64,000 nt of DNA from a bacterium (GTDB lineage: Bacteria > Zhuqueibacterota > Zhuqueibacteria > Residuimicrobiales > Residuimicrobiaceae), in assembly GCA_029565685.1 (NCBI GenBank), contig JAKQNR010000021.1:310001-374000 (forward strand), in the 5' to 3' direction. Within the stretch, counting starts at the first letter, position 1, and each line of letters opens with the position of its first letter. Both the position numbers and the translations under genes were made by a program. Below are positions 58,601 to 64,000 of this stretch, in pieces. The notes under the pieces are model-generated. The model worked only from the letters and a program-made list of their open reading frames with translations. It was not told the DNA's origin and did not search any database.

Positions 58601-58837
58601 GATCATGCGCTCCGCAGGATTCTGCGCCTGGCACAGCTTTCCAGAGGCTTTGACGCCTGCGATCAGCGGTTTACGATGATCCCAGGCGGTCCCTGCCTGG
58701 CGCAGATCAGCGGCCTGCTGGATTCGGGCGGTGAGTGTTTTGGTCTTTGGGGCCACATGACGGCCGTCTATGGCCGGGTGCAGCGCGCCGACGGCAAGAA
58801 AGAGCAGTGCGGATATCAAGCAAAGCCGTCTATACAT
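55661..58837 (-). CDS. Secreted thermolysin-family (M4) metalloprotease with propeller and T9SS tail
   Basis: A 1058-residue exported protease. Signal peptide (about 1-24). A propeptide of the FTP and PepSY type fills about 75-310 (LGKRHVRLQQVYRGLPLWANDLYVHID). The M4 catalytic core has H462-E463-x-x-H466 (MAHELTHG), the third zinc ligand E486 (NEAMSDFFG) at the thermolysin spacing, and H549 (VHSNCGILNRAAY). Residues about 640-960 are TolB/WD40-like beta-propeller repeats. The end is a T9SS sorting domain (NYPNPFNSATRI, LAGRLVRTLVN, SGVYFCRL). It likely digests protein outside the cell. A separate propeptide-like lipoprotein is encoded just upstream. Confidence 0.93.
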   Translation of the reverse strand: MYRRLCLISALLFLAVGALHPAIDGRHVAPKTKTLTARIQQAADLRQAGTAWDHRKPLIAGVKASGKLCQAQNPAERMISALSARKLKAHSLSMAENGTLAFISGNLGNASQLDQVLLPSVQTAAALAHDQQREDAVLAISWLQTFAASIGVDKPAEEFVATRCQTDDLGKRHVRLQQVYRGLPLWANDLYVHIDASNEVYAVNGRYAPTPVQVRSSEAGLSAADAAEIVRNELRQKNLLVTIAPETRRALRLPEPTTEKAIWIDRQGGSHLVWQVDLHANLRDWFTYFVDAQEGTVLHKLRNTAEGAVNASGVDLAGVNRSFRAYEKNSTYYMLSDTNPITSAATNLPDNPAGGLWVIDLKNTDPTEFSNYYHVQSSSATNWSDRSAVSSMYNLGLTYAYYKNVHGRNAVDGAASTIVSVINVTEDGQAMDNAYWNGSAIFWGNGSNYFKPLAGSLDVMAHELTHGVTQYTANLIYQDQPGAMNEAMSDFFGVMVDRDDWLMGEDIMKPGTGVALRDVAQPDNRNVMSPLPSKMSQYLYTSQDQGGVHSNCGILNRAAYLVADQIGRDKTEKIWYRALTNYLTRQSQFIDGRKTLEQSAQDLYGSTEVNAIKQAFDAVEIFDNGGTSTGGDEVNPTLGGGQWIAFVRDDLQIGLYNIASKQNYYFENIRVKAKEYNYSQFSVTADGYFLYFVNEHGQIAYLDLSNLSSQGTYNYHAFEDVYIQNPGDIWNVAVTRDNTALAFTSHYENDNTIYFYFNGAFHYIALELPTTQPGITGSTIRYPDVICWSPNLRYPKLAFDAYNVIELTGGGRRDWWSMGEAQVNFSTASVQLTSLLPAQPEGISVGNVQYSSTDPDVIIYSYIIEEENYWDIKIHDFSNQNADDYFAFPDRQVQRPSFSPDDKKFVVDRFSDGKLLICTIATRTFEALKIQDAYNKDINARYPKWFVIGGAYDTGVAAHTTAQAPGGFRLLANYPNPFNSATRIAFRLDRRQKVTIEIYDLAGRLVRTLVNAEQSAGEHVVGWDGIDQHSRAMPSGVYFCRLCGESQIAVSRKMLLVR

Positions 58838-58979
58838 TTTCTTTGACTTTTCTTTATTTCATTTTTTTAATTCAGCCTCGGCGGCCGAACGCGATCGACC
58901 CTGGCGTTACTTGCTCCGTTGTTTGGTTCCATTTTTCAAGAGCACGAGCGGAGGATGTCGACGGGTCTGAAAATTTTTT

Positions 58980-59645
58980 TTATCTTGCCATCTGGAATCT
59001 GCGCCGATCCTGATCGTACAAAATTTCGCCGTTGTCCGCCGCGACAAAATAGTCCCAACTCTTGTTCTCCCCGCTCAGCACCAGATGATAGGCAAGCCGC
59101 AGGCCGGCGCCGACCGGATACCAGACCGGCTCATTTTCATCAACCCGGTCCAGTTTTTTTTCTTTGCCGGCATCAAGGGCGATGGAGGCCGCTTTTTCTG
59201 CATTGACCACAGCCTGGCCGTTGATCTCCTGGCTGGCGTGATAGCGGCCGTTGACCAGATAGGCCTCGCCTTTTTTATTGATATGCACGACCAGGTCATC
59301 GTTCCAGATGGGGATGTTTTGGTGCAGGCGGGCAAAACGCAGATGCTGAAAGCCGAGCTCATCGGTTCTGTCGCTTTTTATTAAGAGTTCGTTCGCCGGC
59401 TGCTGCAGTTTAAAGATCTCTGTGTTGACGGACATAAACGCCATCAGGACGTCCGGCCGGGTTTCGGCTTTAATTTTGGCGAGGTCGAGCAGCTTGCCCT
59501 GAATCCACTCCGGAGTGGACAGCTCTTCATTGCTGCGGATTTGCAGCTTGGCCCACTCGGCCTGGGACAGGGTGCGGACAGCGAGTTGGCCGTGCCGAGA
59601 ACACCCTGCGAGCAAAAAGAAGAAAACGATCATCGAGAAGCGCAT
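58980..59645 (-). CDS. Stand-alone thermolysin-propeptide-like lipoprotein
   Basis: A 221-residue lipoprotein (lipobox LLAGCSR, Cys near 15). The body resembles the FTP-PepSY propeptide of M4 proteases (LGFQHLRFARLHQNIPIWNDDLVVHINKKGEAYLVNGRYHAS; VWYPVGAGLRLAYHLVLSGENKSWDYFVAADNGEILYD), closely parallel to the propeptide of the protease encoded 142 bases downstream, but no catalytic domain follows. Possible jobs are folding helper or inhibitor of that protease. Its start codon overlaps the stop of the pseudouridine synthase gene (TGATG). Confidence 0.85.
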   Translation of the reverse strand: MRFSMIVFFFLLAGCSRHGQLAVRTLSQAEWAKLQIRSNEELSTPEWIQGKLLDLAKIKAETRPDVLMAFMSVNTEIFKLQQPANELLIKSDRTDELGFQHLRFARLHQNIPIWNDDLVVHINKKGEAYLVNGRYHASQEINGQAVVNAEKAASIALDAGKEKKLDRVDENEPVWYPVGAGLRLAYHLVLSGENKSWDYFVAADNGEILYDQDRRRFQMAR

Positions 59646-60298
59646 CAGCGGACCTCCTTGTATGAACAGACCAGATCAAAGGCAGCCGGCAGCGGAGAGT
59701 TGATCTGGATCTCCCGGCCTGTATGCAGATCATGAAAGCGGATGGACTGCGCGTGCAGATAGAGTCGAACATAGCCGAGGTTCAGCCGCTTTTCGCCGTA
59801 GCGCGGATCGCCGACCACCGGGTGGCCGATGCTGTACAGATGGACACGGATCTGGTGGCGCCGGCCGGTTTGCGGTCGAACTTCAAGCAGGCTGGCGCGA
59901 TGGGTGCGCGCTAAAACATGATAGTGGGTTTGGGAGGGTTTGCCGCGCCGTTCGTCGACCGCCATGCGGCCGGAGCCGCAGGCGCGAATGGCTTTGTCGA
60001 TCACCCCGTGATCAGAGGCCACACGGCCGTGCACGATCGCGATATAGGTTTTGTCGATTTTTTTTTCCTGGAACTGATCGTTGAGAAAACGGTGCATGGC
60101 TGGGTGTTTGGCGAACAGGATCACGCCGCTGACCTCTTTATCAAGTCGATGGACCACCCAGAGCGGAACGCCCCGTTGCTTGGTAAGACAAGAGAGCAGG
60201 TCGGTTTGATCCGGCATGCGTTCCGGAATCGAGGCGATCCCAACGGGTTTGTCCACTGCGATCACATCGTCGTCTTCGAACAGCAGAGAGATCTCCAT
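59645..60298 (-). CDS. RluA-family pseudouridine synthase
   Basis: A 217-residue enzyme that isomerises uridine to pseudouridine in RNA. The catalytic aspartate is D53 in WVVHRLDKEVSG; the second conserved region is RPQTGRRHQIRVHLYSIGHPVVGDPRYG, and LYLHAQSIRF follows. It has no S4 domain and is short for the family, in the range of RluC/TruC-like single-domain members. It lies 7 bases after the P5C dehydrogenase gene and overlaps the next. Confidence 0.93.
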   Translation of the reverse strand: MEISLLFEDDDVIAVDKPVGIASIPERMPDQTDLLSCLTKQRGVPLWVVHRLDKEVSGVILFAKHPAMHRFLNDQFQEKKIDKTYIAIVHGRVASDHGVIDKAIRACGSGRMAVDERRGKPSQTHYHVLARTHRASLLEVRPQTGRRHQIRVHLYSIGHPVVGDPRYGEKRLNLGYVRLYLHAQSIRFHDLHTGREIQINSPLPAAFDLVCSYKEVR

Positions 60299-60305
60299 CG
60301 AGGGC

Positions 60306-61856
60306 TTAGAACAACCGTTCGGCGATGGATTTGGCCTGCAGGAACAGTCCCAGATAATCCATGCCGCCGGCTTTGGAGTCGGTGCCGCTCATGTTAAAGC
60401 CGCCGAAGGGGTGTGCGCCGACCATGGCGCCGGTGCATTTGCGGTTGATGTACAAGTTGCCGACGTGAAAGGTATCTTTGGCTTTTTCGATTTTATAACG
60501 GTCCCGGGTCCACACCGCGCCGGTGAGGCCGTACTCAGTGGCATTGGCGATGGCCAGGGCCTGATCGAAATCTTTCACCTTGATCACCGCCAGCACCGGT
60601 CCAAAGATCTCCTCCTGATCCAAACGGGCGCCGGGTTGAATGTCGGCAAAGATCGTGGGCTGGATAAAATAGCCGTCGCCCGCGGCCTTGGCGCCGCCGG
60701 TCAAAAGCCTTCCTTCTTTTTTACCGATCTCTATATACTCGAGAATTTTCTTTTCCGCCGCCGCATTGATGACCGGCCCCATGTACATGGCTGGATCTTC
60801 AGAGGGACCGACGCTCAGGGCTTTGGTTTTCGCGGAGATCAATTCCAGCAGCTGGTCGTACACCTGTTCCAAGACAATGGCCCTCGAGCAGGCGGAGCAT
60901 TTCTGCCCCTGATAGCCAAAGGCGGAAAAGACGATGGCGGTCGCCGCTTCGTTGAGATCGCAATCGCTGTCCACCACGATACTGTCTTTGCCGCCCATCT
61001 CGGCAACGACGCGTTTGATCCAGATCTGTCCCGGCGAACAGCGGGCGGCCAATTCGGCGATGTGCAAACCCACCTCTTTGGAGCCGGTGAAGGAGATGAA
61101 GCGGATTTGCGGGTGGCTGACCAGATAATCGCCGATCTCCGCGCCGCTGCCGGGAATGAAATTAAGAACCCCGTCCGGCAGACCGGCCTCTTGCATGATC
61201 TTGACGAATTGCCAGCCGATGGCCGGCGTGTCAGAGGCCGGCTTGAGCAGCACGGCGTTGCCTGTGACCAGGGCGGCGCTGGACATGCCGGTGAGGATCG
61301 CCATGGGAAAGTTCCAAGGCGGGATGACGGCGCCGACGCCCAAAGGGATGTAGCGCAGTTCAGTCGCTTCGTTGGCAAAGGGCAGGGCGCCCTTGATTTC
61401 GCTCCAACGGACCGCCTCACGGCCGTAAAACTCGAGAAAATCTATGGCCTCGGCCGTGTCCGCCTCGGCCTCGATCCAAGTTTTTCCAGCCTCGGAGATC
61501 ATCCAGGCGTTCACCTCCGCCTTGCGTTTGCGCAGGATCTGGGCCGCTTTGAGCAGAACGATGGCCCGCTCTTTGGCGTCGATGGTTTTCCACTTTTCCT
61601 GGGCAGCCAGCGCAGCCTGCAGCGCCAGGTCCACCTCTTCCTTGCCCGCCTTGTGAAAGACCGCCAGCACCTGGTCTTTGTGCGATGGATTATAGGACTT
61701 GAACGTTCTGCCGGTTTTCACTTCGCGGCCGTTGATGAACAGGCCGTATTCGTTGGAGAATTCGCGGCTGATGCGGCTGAGCGCTTCCTCCTGGGCTTTA
61801 CGGATTTCCGGTTTGCTGAAATCAACATATGGCTCGTTGCGGAATTCAGACAACAT
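60306..61856 (-). CDS. rocA: Delta-1-pyrroline-5-carboxylate (glutamate semialdehyde) dehydrogenase
   Basis: A 516-residue aldehyde dehydrogenase of the P5CDH group, oxidising glutamate semialdehyde to glutamate in proline breakdown. The catalytic cysteine is C320 in GYQGQKCSACSRAIV, with the NAD-binding PPWNFPMAI and FTGSKEVG motifs and the end GAHPFGGFNMSGTDSKAGG typical of RocA/PutA. GGAGGTGACGCT before the ATG at 61856 decides the start over an in-frame ATG further upstream. No proline dehydrogenase is in the window. Confidence 0.95.
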   Translation of the reverse strand: MLSEFRNEPYVDFSKPEIRKAQEEALSRISREFSNEYGLFINGREVKTGRTFKSYNPSHKDQVLAVFHKAGKEEVDLALQAALAAQEKWKTIDAKERAIVLLKAAQILRKRKAEVNAWMISEAGKTWIEAEADTAEAIDFLEFYGREAVRWSEIKGALPFANEATELRYIPLGVGAVIPPWNFPMAILTGMSSAALVTGNAVLLKPASDTPAIGWQFVKIMQEAGLPDGVLNFIPGSGAEIGDYLVSHPQIRFISFTGSKEVGLHIAELAARCSPGQIWIKRVVAEMGGKDSIVVDSDCDLNEAATAIVFSAFGYQGQKCSACSRAIVLEQVYDQLLELISAKTKALSVGPSEDPAMYMGPVINAAAEKKILEYIEIGKKEGRLLTGGAKAAGDGYFIQPTIFADIQPGARLDQEEIFGPVLAVIKVKDFDQALAIANATEYGLTGAVWTRDRYKIEKAKDTFHVGNLYINRKCTGAMVGAHPFGGFNMSGTDSKAGGMDYLGLFLQAKSIAERLF

Positions 61857-61906
61857 AGCGTCACCTCCCATGATGGCGGAAACAGATCCTGCGGCGTCGG
61901 CCGATG

Positions 61907-62959
61907 CTAACGCCGGAGTTGCTTTTTCATTTTTCCGGGCTGCGGCTGCTGCCGTTTTTTGTACATATTGATTTCCTGGTAAAAGGCGCTGAAACAGGCG
62001 GTGATCAGGGCGGCGCTCAAATCCGCTTCGATCTCCTGTTCCATCAATTGGAACTTGCGATCCTCAGAGGTGGCCATGGCGTAGAGGGTGAGCAGGCCGA
62101 TGGCCATGCGCATGGGCAGTTTGGTGGTCAAGGTCTGCATGGAACTGCTGTCCATCTGGTCAAGATGAATGTCCACGATAGAGGAGAACTCTTTGAGATG
62201 TTCGAGCTGCAGCGCCAGCACCATGCGCGCGAGTTCGTCGTACCTGCCCGCTTCCAGCAGTTTGAGGCCTTCCAGGCCGAAACGGGCGTCCTGCTCGTTG
62301 TGAGAGAAATCGGTCAGAATGGCGTGCAGTTTCTCTTTGCCGGACGCGGGGGTTAAATCCTTCGGTCCGTCCAGCAGATGAAGCAGATCGGTGGCGATCT
62401 TGTTGCGCTTGGCCGGGGTGGATGCGGTGTACAGCTCATAGATGGACATGTTGAGGCTGAACCAGCGGTTTTTCGATCCGCTCTTGCCTTCGAATAGCTG
62501 ATCCTGGCAATCGAGATAGATGTGTTCGAGATCCAGGTATTCAGGTCCGGTCAAGCAGTGTTCCACCACCAGGGTGATGGGATCTTCGTCGTTCCAATCC
62601 AAACCGCTTTCCAGCGCCGCGAGCATATAGTCCTCCACCCGCTGGATGTGACCGAGCTGATATTCGATCAACGCGGCGATGAATAGCAGTTCCGGCTGTT
62701 GTGGATCCTCTTTCAAGGTTTTCTGCAACAGGGCCAGGGCTTCGGGCAGCCGGCCGAGCACCATGGCGGCCTCGGCACGCATGCCGGCGGCCATTTTTTT
62801 GTGCTGGTAGATGTAGGAGTAGGTCTGTTGAGCTTGATCGATCTTTCCGGTACCCACTTGAATCCGGCTGAGCAGCGTCAGGGCATCCGGATCGTCTCCA
62901 TCTTTGCTCAGCATCCGGTTGGCGATTTCGGTCGCACGGCGATAATCCATATCGGCCAC
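61907..62959 (-). CDS. TPR-repeat protein, start uncertain
   Basis: A 350-residue helical protein from GTG 62959, with TPR-like repeats (RATEIANRMLSKDGDDPDALTLLSRIQVGTGKIDQAQQTYSYIYQ; LPEALALLQKTLKEDPQQPELLFIAAL). The coding pattern continues upstream of this start to about 63048, but without a normal start codon in that frame. A GTG overlapping the selW stop (63050) opens another frame that joins this one if one base is dropped in the A7 run (T7 on the plus strand at 62993-62999). Either the start is internal or the gene has a frameshift there. Confidence 0.75.
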   Translation of the reverse strand: MADMDYRRATEIANRMLSKDGDDPDALTLLSRIQVGTGKIDQAQQTYSYIYQHKKMAAGMRAEAAMVLGRLPEALALLQKTLKEDPQQPELLFIAALIEYQLGHIQRVEDYMLAALESGLDWNDEDPITLVVEHCLTGPEYLDLEHIYLDCQDQLFEGKSGSKNRWFSLNMSIYELYTASTPAKRNKIATDLLHLLDGPKDLTPASGKEKLHAILTDFSHNEQDARFGLEGLKLLEAGRYDELARMVLALQLEHLKEFSSIVDIHLDQMDSSSMQTLTTKLPMRMAIGLLTLYAMATSEDRKFQLMEQEIEADLSAALITACFSAFYQEINMYKKRQQPQPGKMKKQLRR

Positions 62960-63046
62960 AGCGCGCCAGGCGTCGTCCAGGGTGGCGTCCTCTTTTTTTG
63001 TTTTCGTACTTTTTCCTTTCTTGTTCAGTGGCCGGGAGGGAGGCGT

Positions 63047-63259
63047 TCACAGAAGCTTGAGGATTTCGTCAAGAGTCGGGAATCGGCCGGTCGCTTGTTT
63101 AGAATAAATCTTCTGTCCATCGCGGAACACTTCAAAAACGCCGCCGCTGGATTCGATGAATGTGACAGAAACGTTTTTCTCTTTTTTCAGTGCATCAGCC
63201 AAACTGGCTGCTCTCGGGTAATAGTTTCATTGGGTGCAGTATTCGATGGCGATTTTCAT
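63047..63259 (-). CDS. selW: SelW/Rdx-family selenoprotein (UGA at codon 11 read as Sec)
   Basis: Read with UGA (63227-63229) as selenocysteine, this encodes a 70-residue Rdx-family protein. It begins MKIAIEYCTQ-Sec-NYYPRA and continues with LADALKKEK, the SSGGVFEVFRDGQKIYSK core and a FPTLDEIL ending. SelW proteins have a thioredoxin-like fold with a redox CxxU or CxxC motif near the start and the GGVFEV core; here the UGA is exactly at the second motif position (C8-x-x-U11). AAGGATGACC precedes the ATG. A SECIS-like hairpin follows the UGA. A standard reading ends at 10 residues. The stop overlaps a downstream GTG. Confidence 0.9.
63190..63226 (-). promoter_or_regulatory. Bacterial SECIS-like element of selW
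   Basis: On the minus strand CAGCC (63210-63206), loop AGTTT and GGCTG (63200-63196) form a perfect 5-bp hairpin. The loop begins 21 bases after the UGA and has G as its second base, within the known range and form of bacterial SECIS hairpins bound by SelB. Confidence 0.65.
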
Positions 63260-63339
63260 GGTCATCCTTTTTTTAGTGTTGTGTTTACGTCCATTCCGGC
63301 GCCGTCTTGTCGGCGCAGGTTGAGCTTTGCCATGCAAAC

Positions 63340-64000
63340 CTAGTCCAGTAGGTTTTGCGGATTCAACCGCTGCAGTTCTTTGAGCACAAACAGACCGTCT
63401 TTGCGGATCAGCCGGTCGTCGAAATAGATCTCGCCGCCGCCGTACTCCGGCGTCTGGATGCATACCATATCCCAGTGCACCTGGGAGCGGTTTCCGTTGA
63501 AAGCGTTGTCATAGCTGTTGCCTGGGGTAAAATGAAACGAACCGCTGATCTTTTCATCGAATAAAATGTCGAGCATCGGCCGGGTGATGTGCGGATTCAA
63601 CCCCAGGGCGAATTCACCGATATACCGGCTGCCCTCGTCTGTGTCCAGTACGGCGTTGAGAAGCTCACTCTTGTCTGATTTGGCGCGGATGATTTTGCCG
63701 TTGCGAAAGACCAGTTCCACATTCTCATGCACCACGCTCTGGTAGATGGTCGGAGCGGTGAACCGGACCCGTCCGTTTACCGAATCGCGCACCGGCGCGG
63801 TAAAGATTTCGCCGTCCGGCAGGTTGTGGGATCCGCTGCACGGGATCACCGGAATATTCTTGATGGAGAACGACAGATCTGTGCCCGGACCGGTGATGCG
63901 CACCCGGTCGGTTCGGCGCATCAGGGCGGCCAGGTTTTTCATCGCCCGCTCCATTCTGCGATAATCCAGCGTGCACACGTCAAAGTAGAATTGTGTAAAC
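63340..64000 (-). CDS. M29-family aminopeptidase, C-terminal part (cut by window edge)
   Basis: About 220 residues of a leucyl-type M29 aminopeptidase; the frame runs off the right edge so the N terminus is missing. Family landmarks are [39 protein letters not shown], and the C-terminal [15 protein letters not shown] then [14 protein letters not shown]. These supply metal-binding acidic and histidine residues. It heads the minus-strand cluster, 80 bases before the SelW gene. Confidence 0.9.
   Translation of the reverse strand, partial: FTQFYFDVCTLDYRRMERAMKNLAALMRRTDRVRITGPGTDLSFSIKNIPVIPCSGSHNLPDGEIFTAPVRDSVNGRVRFTAPTIYQSVVHENVELVFRNGKIIRAKSDKSELLNAVLDTDEGSRYIGEFALGLNPHITRPMLDILFDEKISGSFHFTPGNSYDNAFNGNRSQVHWDMVCIQTPEYGGGEIYFDDRLIRKDGLFVLKELQRLNPQNLLD

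Noticed and set aside
63227-63463. A 78-codon minus-strand frame containing the selW start region
   Set aside because: It runs through the intergenic gap and the end of the M29 gene in another frame; the MKIAIEYCTQ part is the true start of the selenoprotein, in which the UGA is read through.

Overview
The window reads as a bacterial chromosome segment, GC-rich by eye, from a Gram-negative member of the FCB (Bacteroidetes-Chlorobi-like) superphylum. Supporting signs are two secreted proteins with C-terminal type IX secretion (T9SS) sorting domains, TonB-dependent receptors, a complete Bat (aerotolerance) operon, Bacteroidetes-style lipoproteins and a sigma-54-type promoter. I cannot place it at species level; a candidate phylum such as KSB1 or Calditrichota would fit but is only a guess. 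No phage or insertion sequence was seen. There is one tRNA, one cobalamin riboswitch and one very likely selenoprotein gene.

Layout. 0-2.7 kb: the end of an unknown beta-rich protein, an AmmeMemoRadiSam-type radical SAM enzyme and an ICMT-like membrane methyltransferase. 2.65-3.54 kb: nine tandem copies of a 100-101 bp imperfectly palindromic repeat, with a solo copy at 7.3 kb. 3.8-7.3 kb: a CNT nucleoside transporter, an AzgA/NCS2-like purine permease and a small membrane protein. 7.9-15 kb: a probable vitamin B12 locus with an ECF S component, a plug-bearing outer-membrane protein, a sigma-70 promoter, cobalamin riboswitch and terminator, a BtuB-like receptor and a T9SS-exported beta-propeller that may act like BtuG. 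15.2-26.7 kb: an NlpC/P60 peptidase, PurL carrying two PurS-like domains, PurQ, a UVR-motif protein, a DJ-1/PfpI-ferritin fusion, an outer-membrane protein, ComF, GAPDH, TIM, SecG and tRNA-Leu(GAG). 26.8-32.8 kb: a DUF362 plus NapGH-like polyferredoxin pair, an acyl-CoA synthetase, a STAS/anti-sigma kinase fusion and a membrane zinc peptidase. 33-40.8 kb: a proteostasis block of CbpA-like DnaJ, HtrA/Do, FmdB-type zinc ribbon, DnaK and ClpB. 41-52.2 kb: an extended Bat operon of 11 genes ending in a clear terminator. 52.2-55.6 kb: an eroded region with a PadR regulator, a membrane polyferredoxin and a decayed ABC ATPase. 55.7-64 kb, minus strand: M29 aminopeptidase (partial), a SelW-like selenoprotein, a TPR protein, delta-1-pyrroline-5-carboxylate dehydrogenase, an RluA-family pseudouridine synthase, a stand-alone thermolysin-propeptide-like lipoprotein and a thermolysin-family (M4) protease with a T9SS tail.

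The most notable item is at 63047-63259 (minus). Conceptual translation through an in-frame UGA gives a complete Rdx/SelW protein with a CxxU redox motif, and a small hairpin of bacterial SECIS type follows the UGA. A standard gene caller would miss or truncate it. The B12 locus and the pairing of a free propeptide lipoprotein with an M4 protease are the next most interesting.
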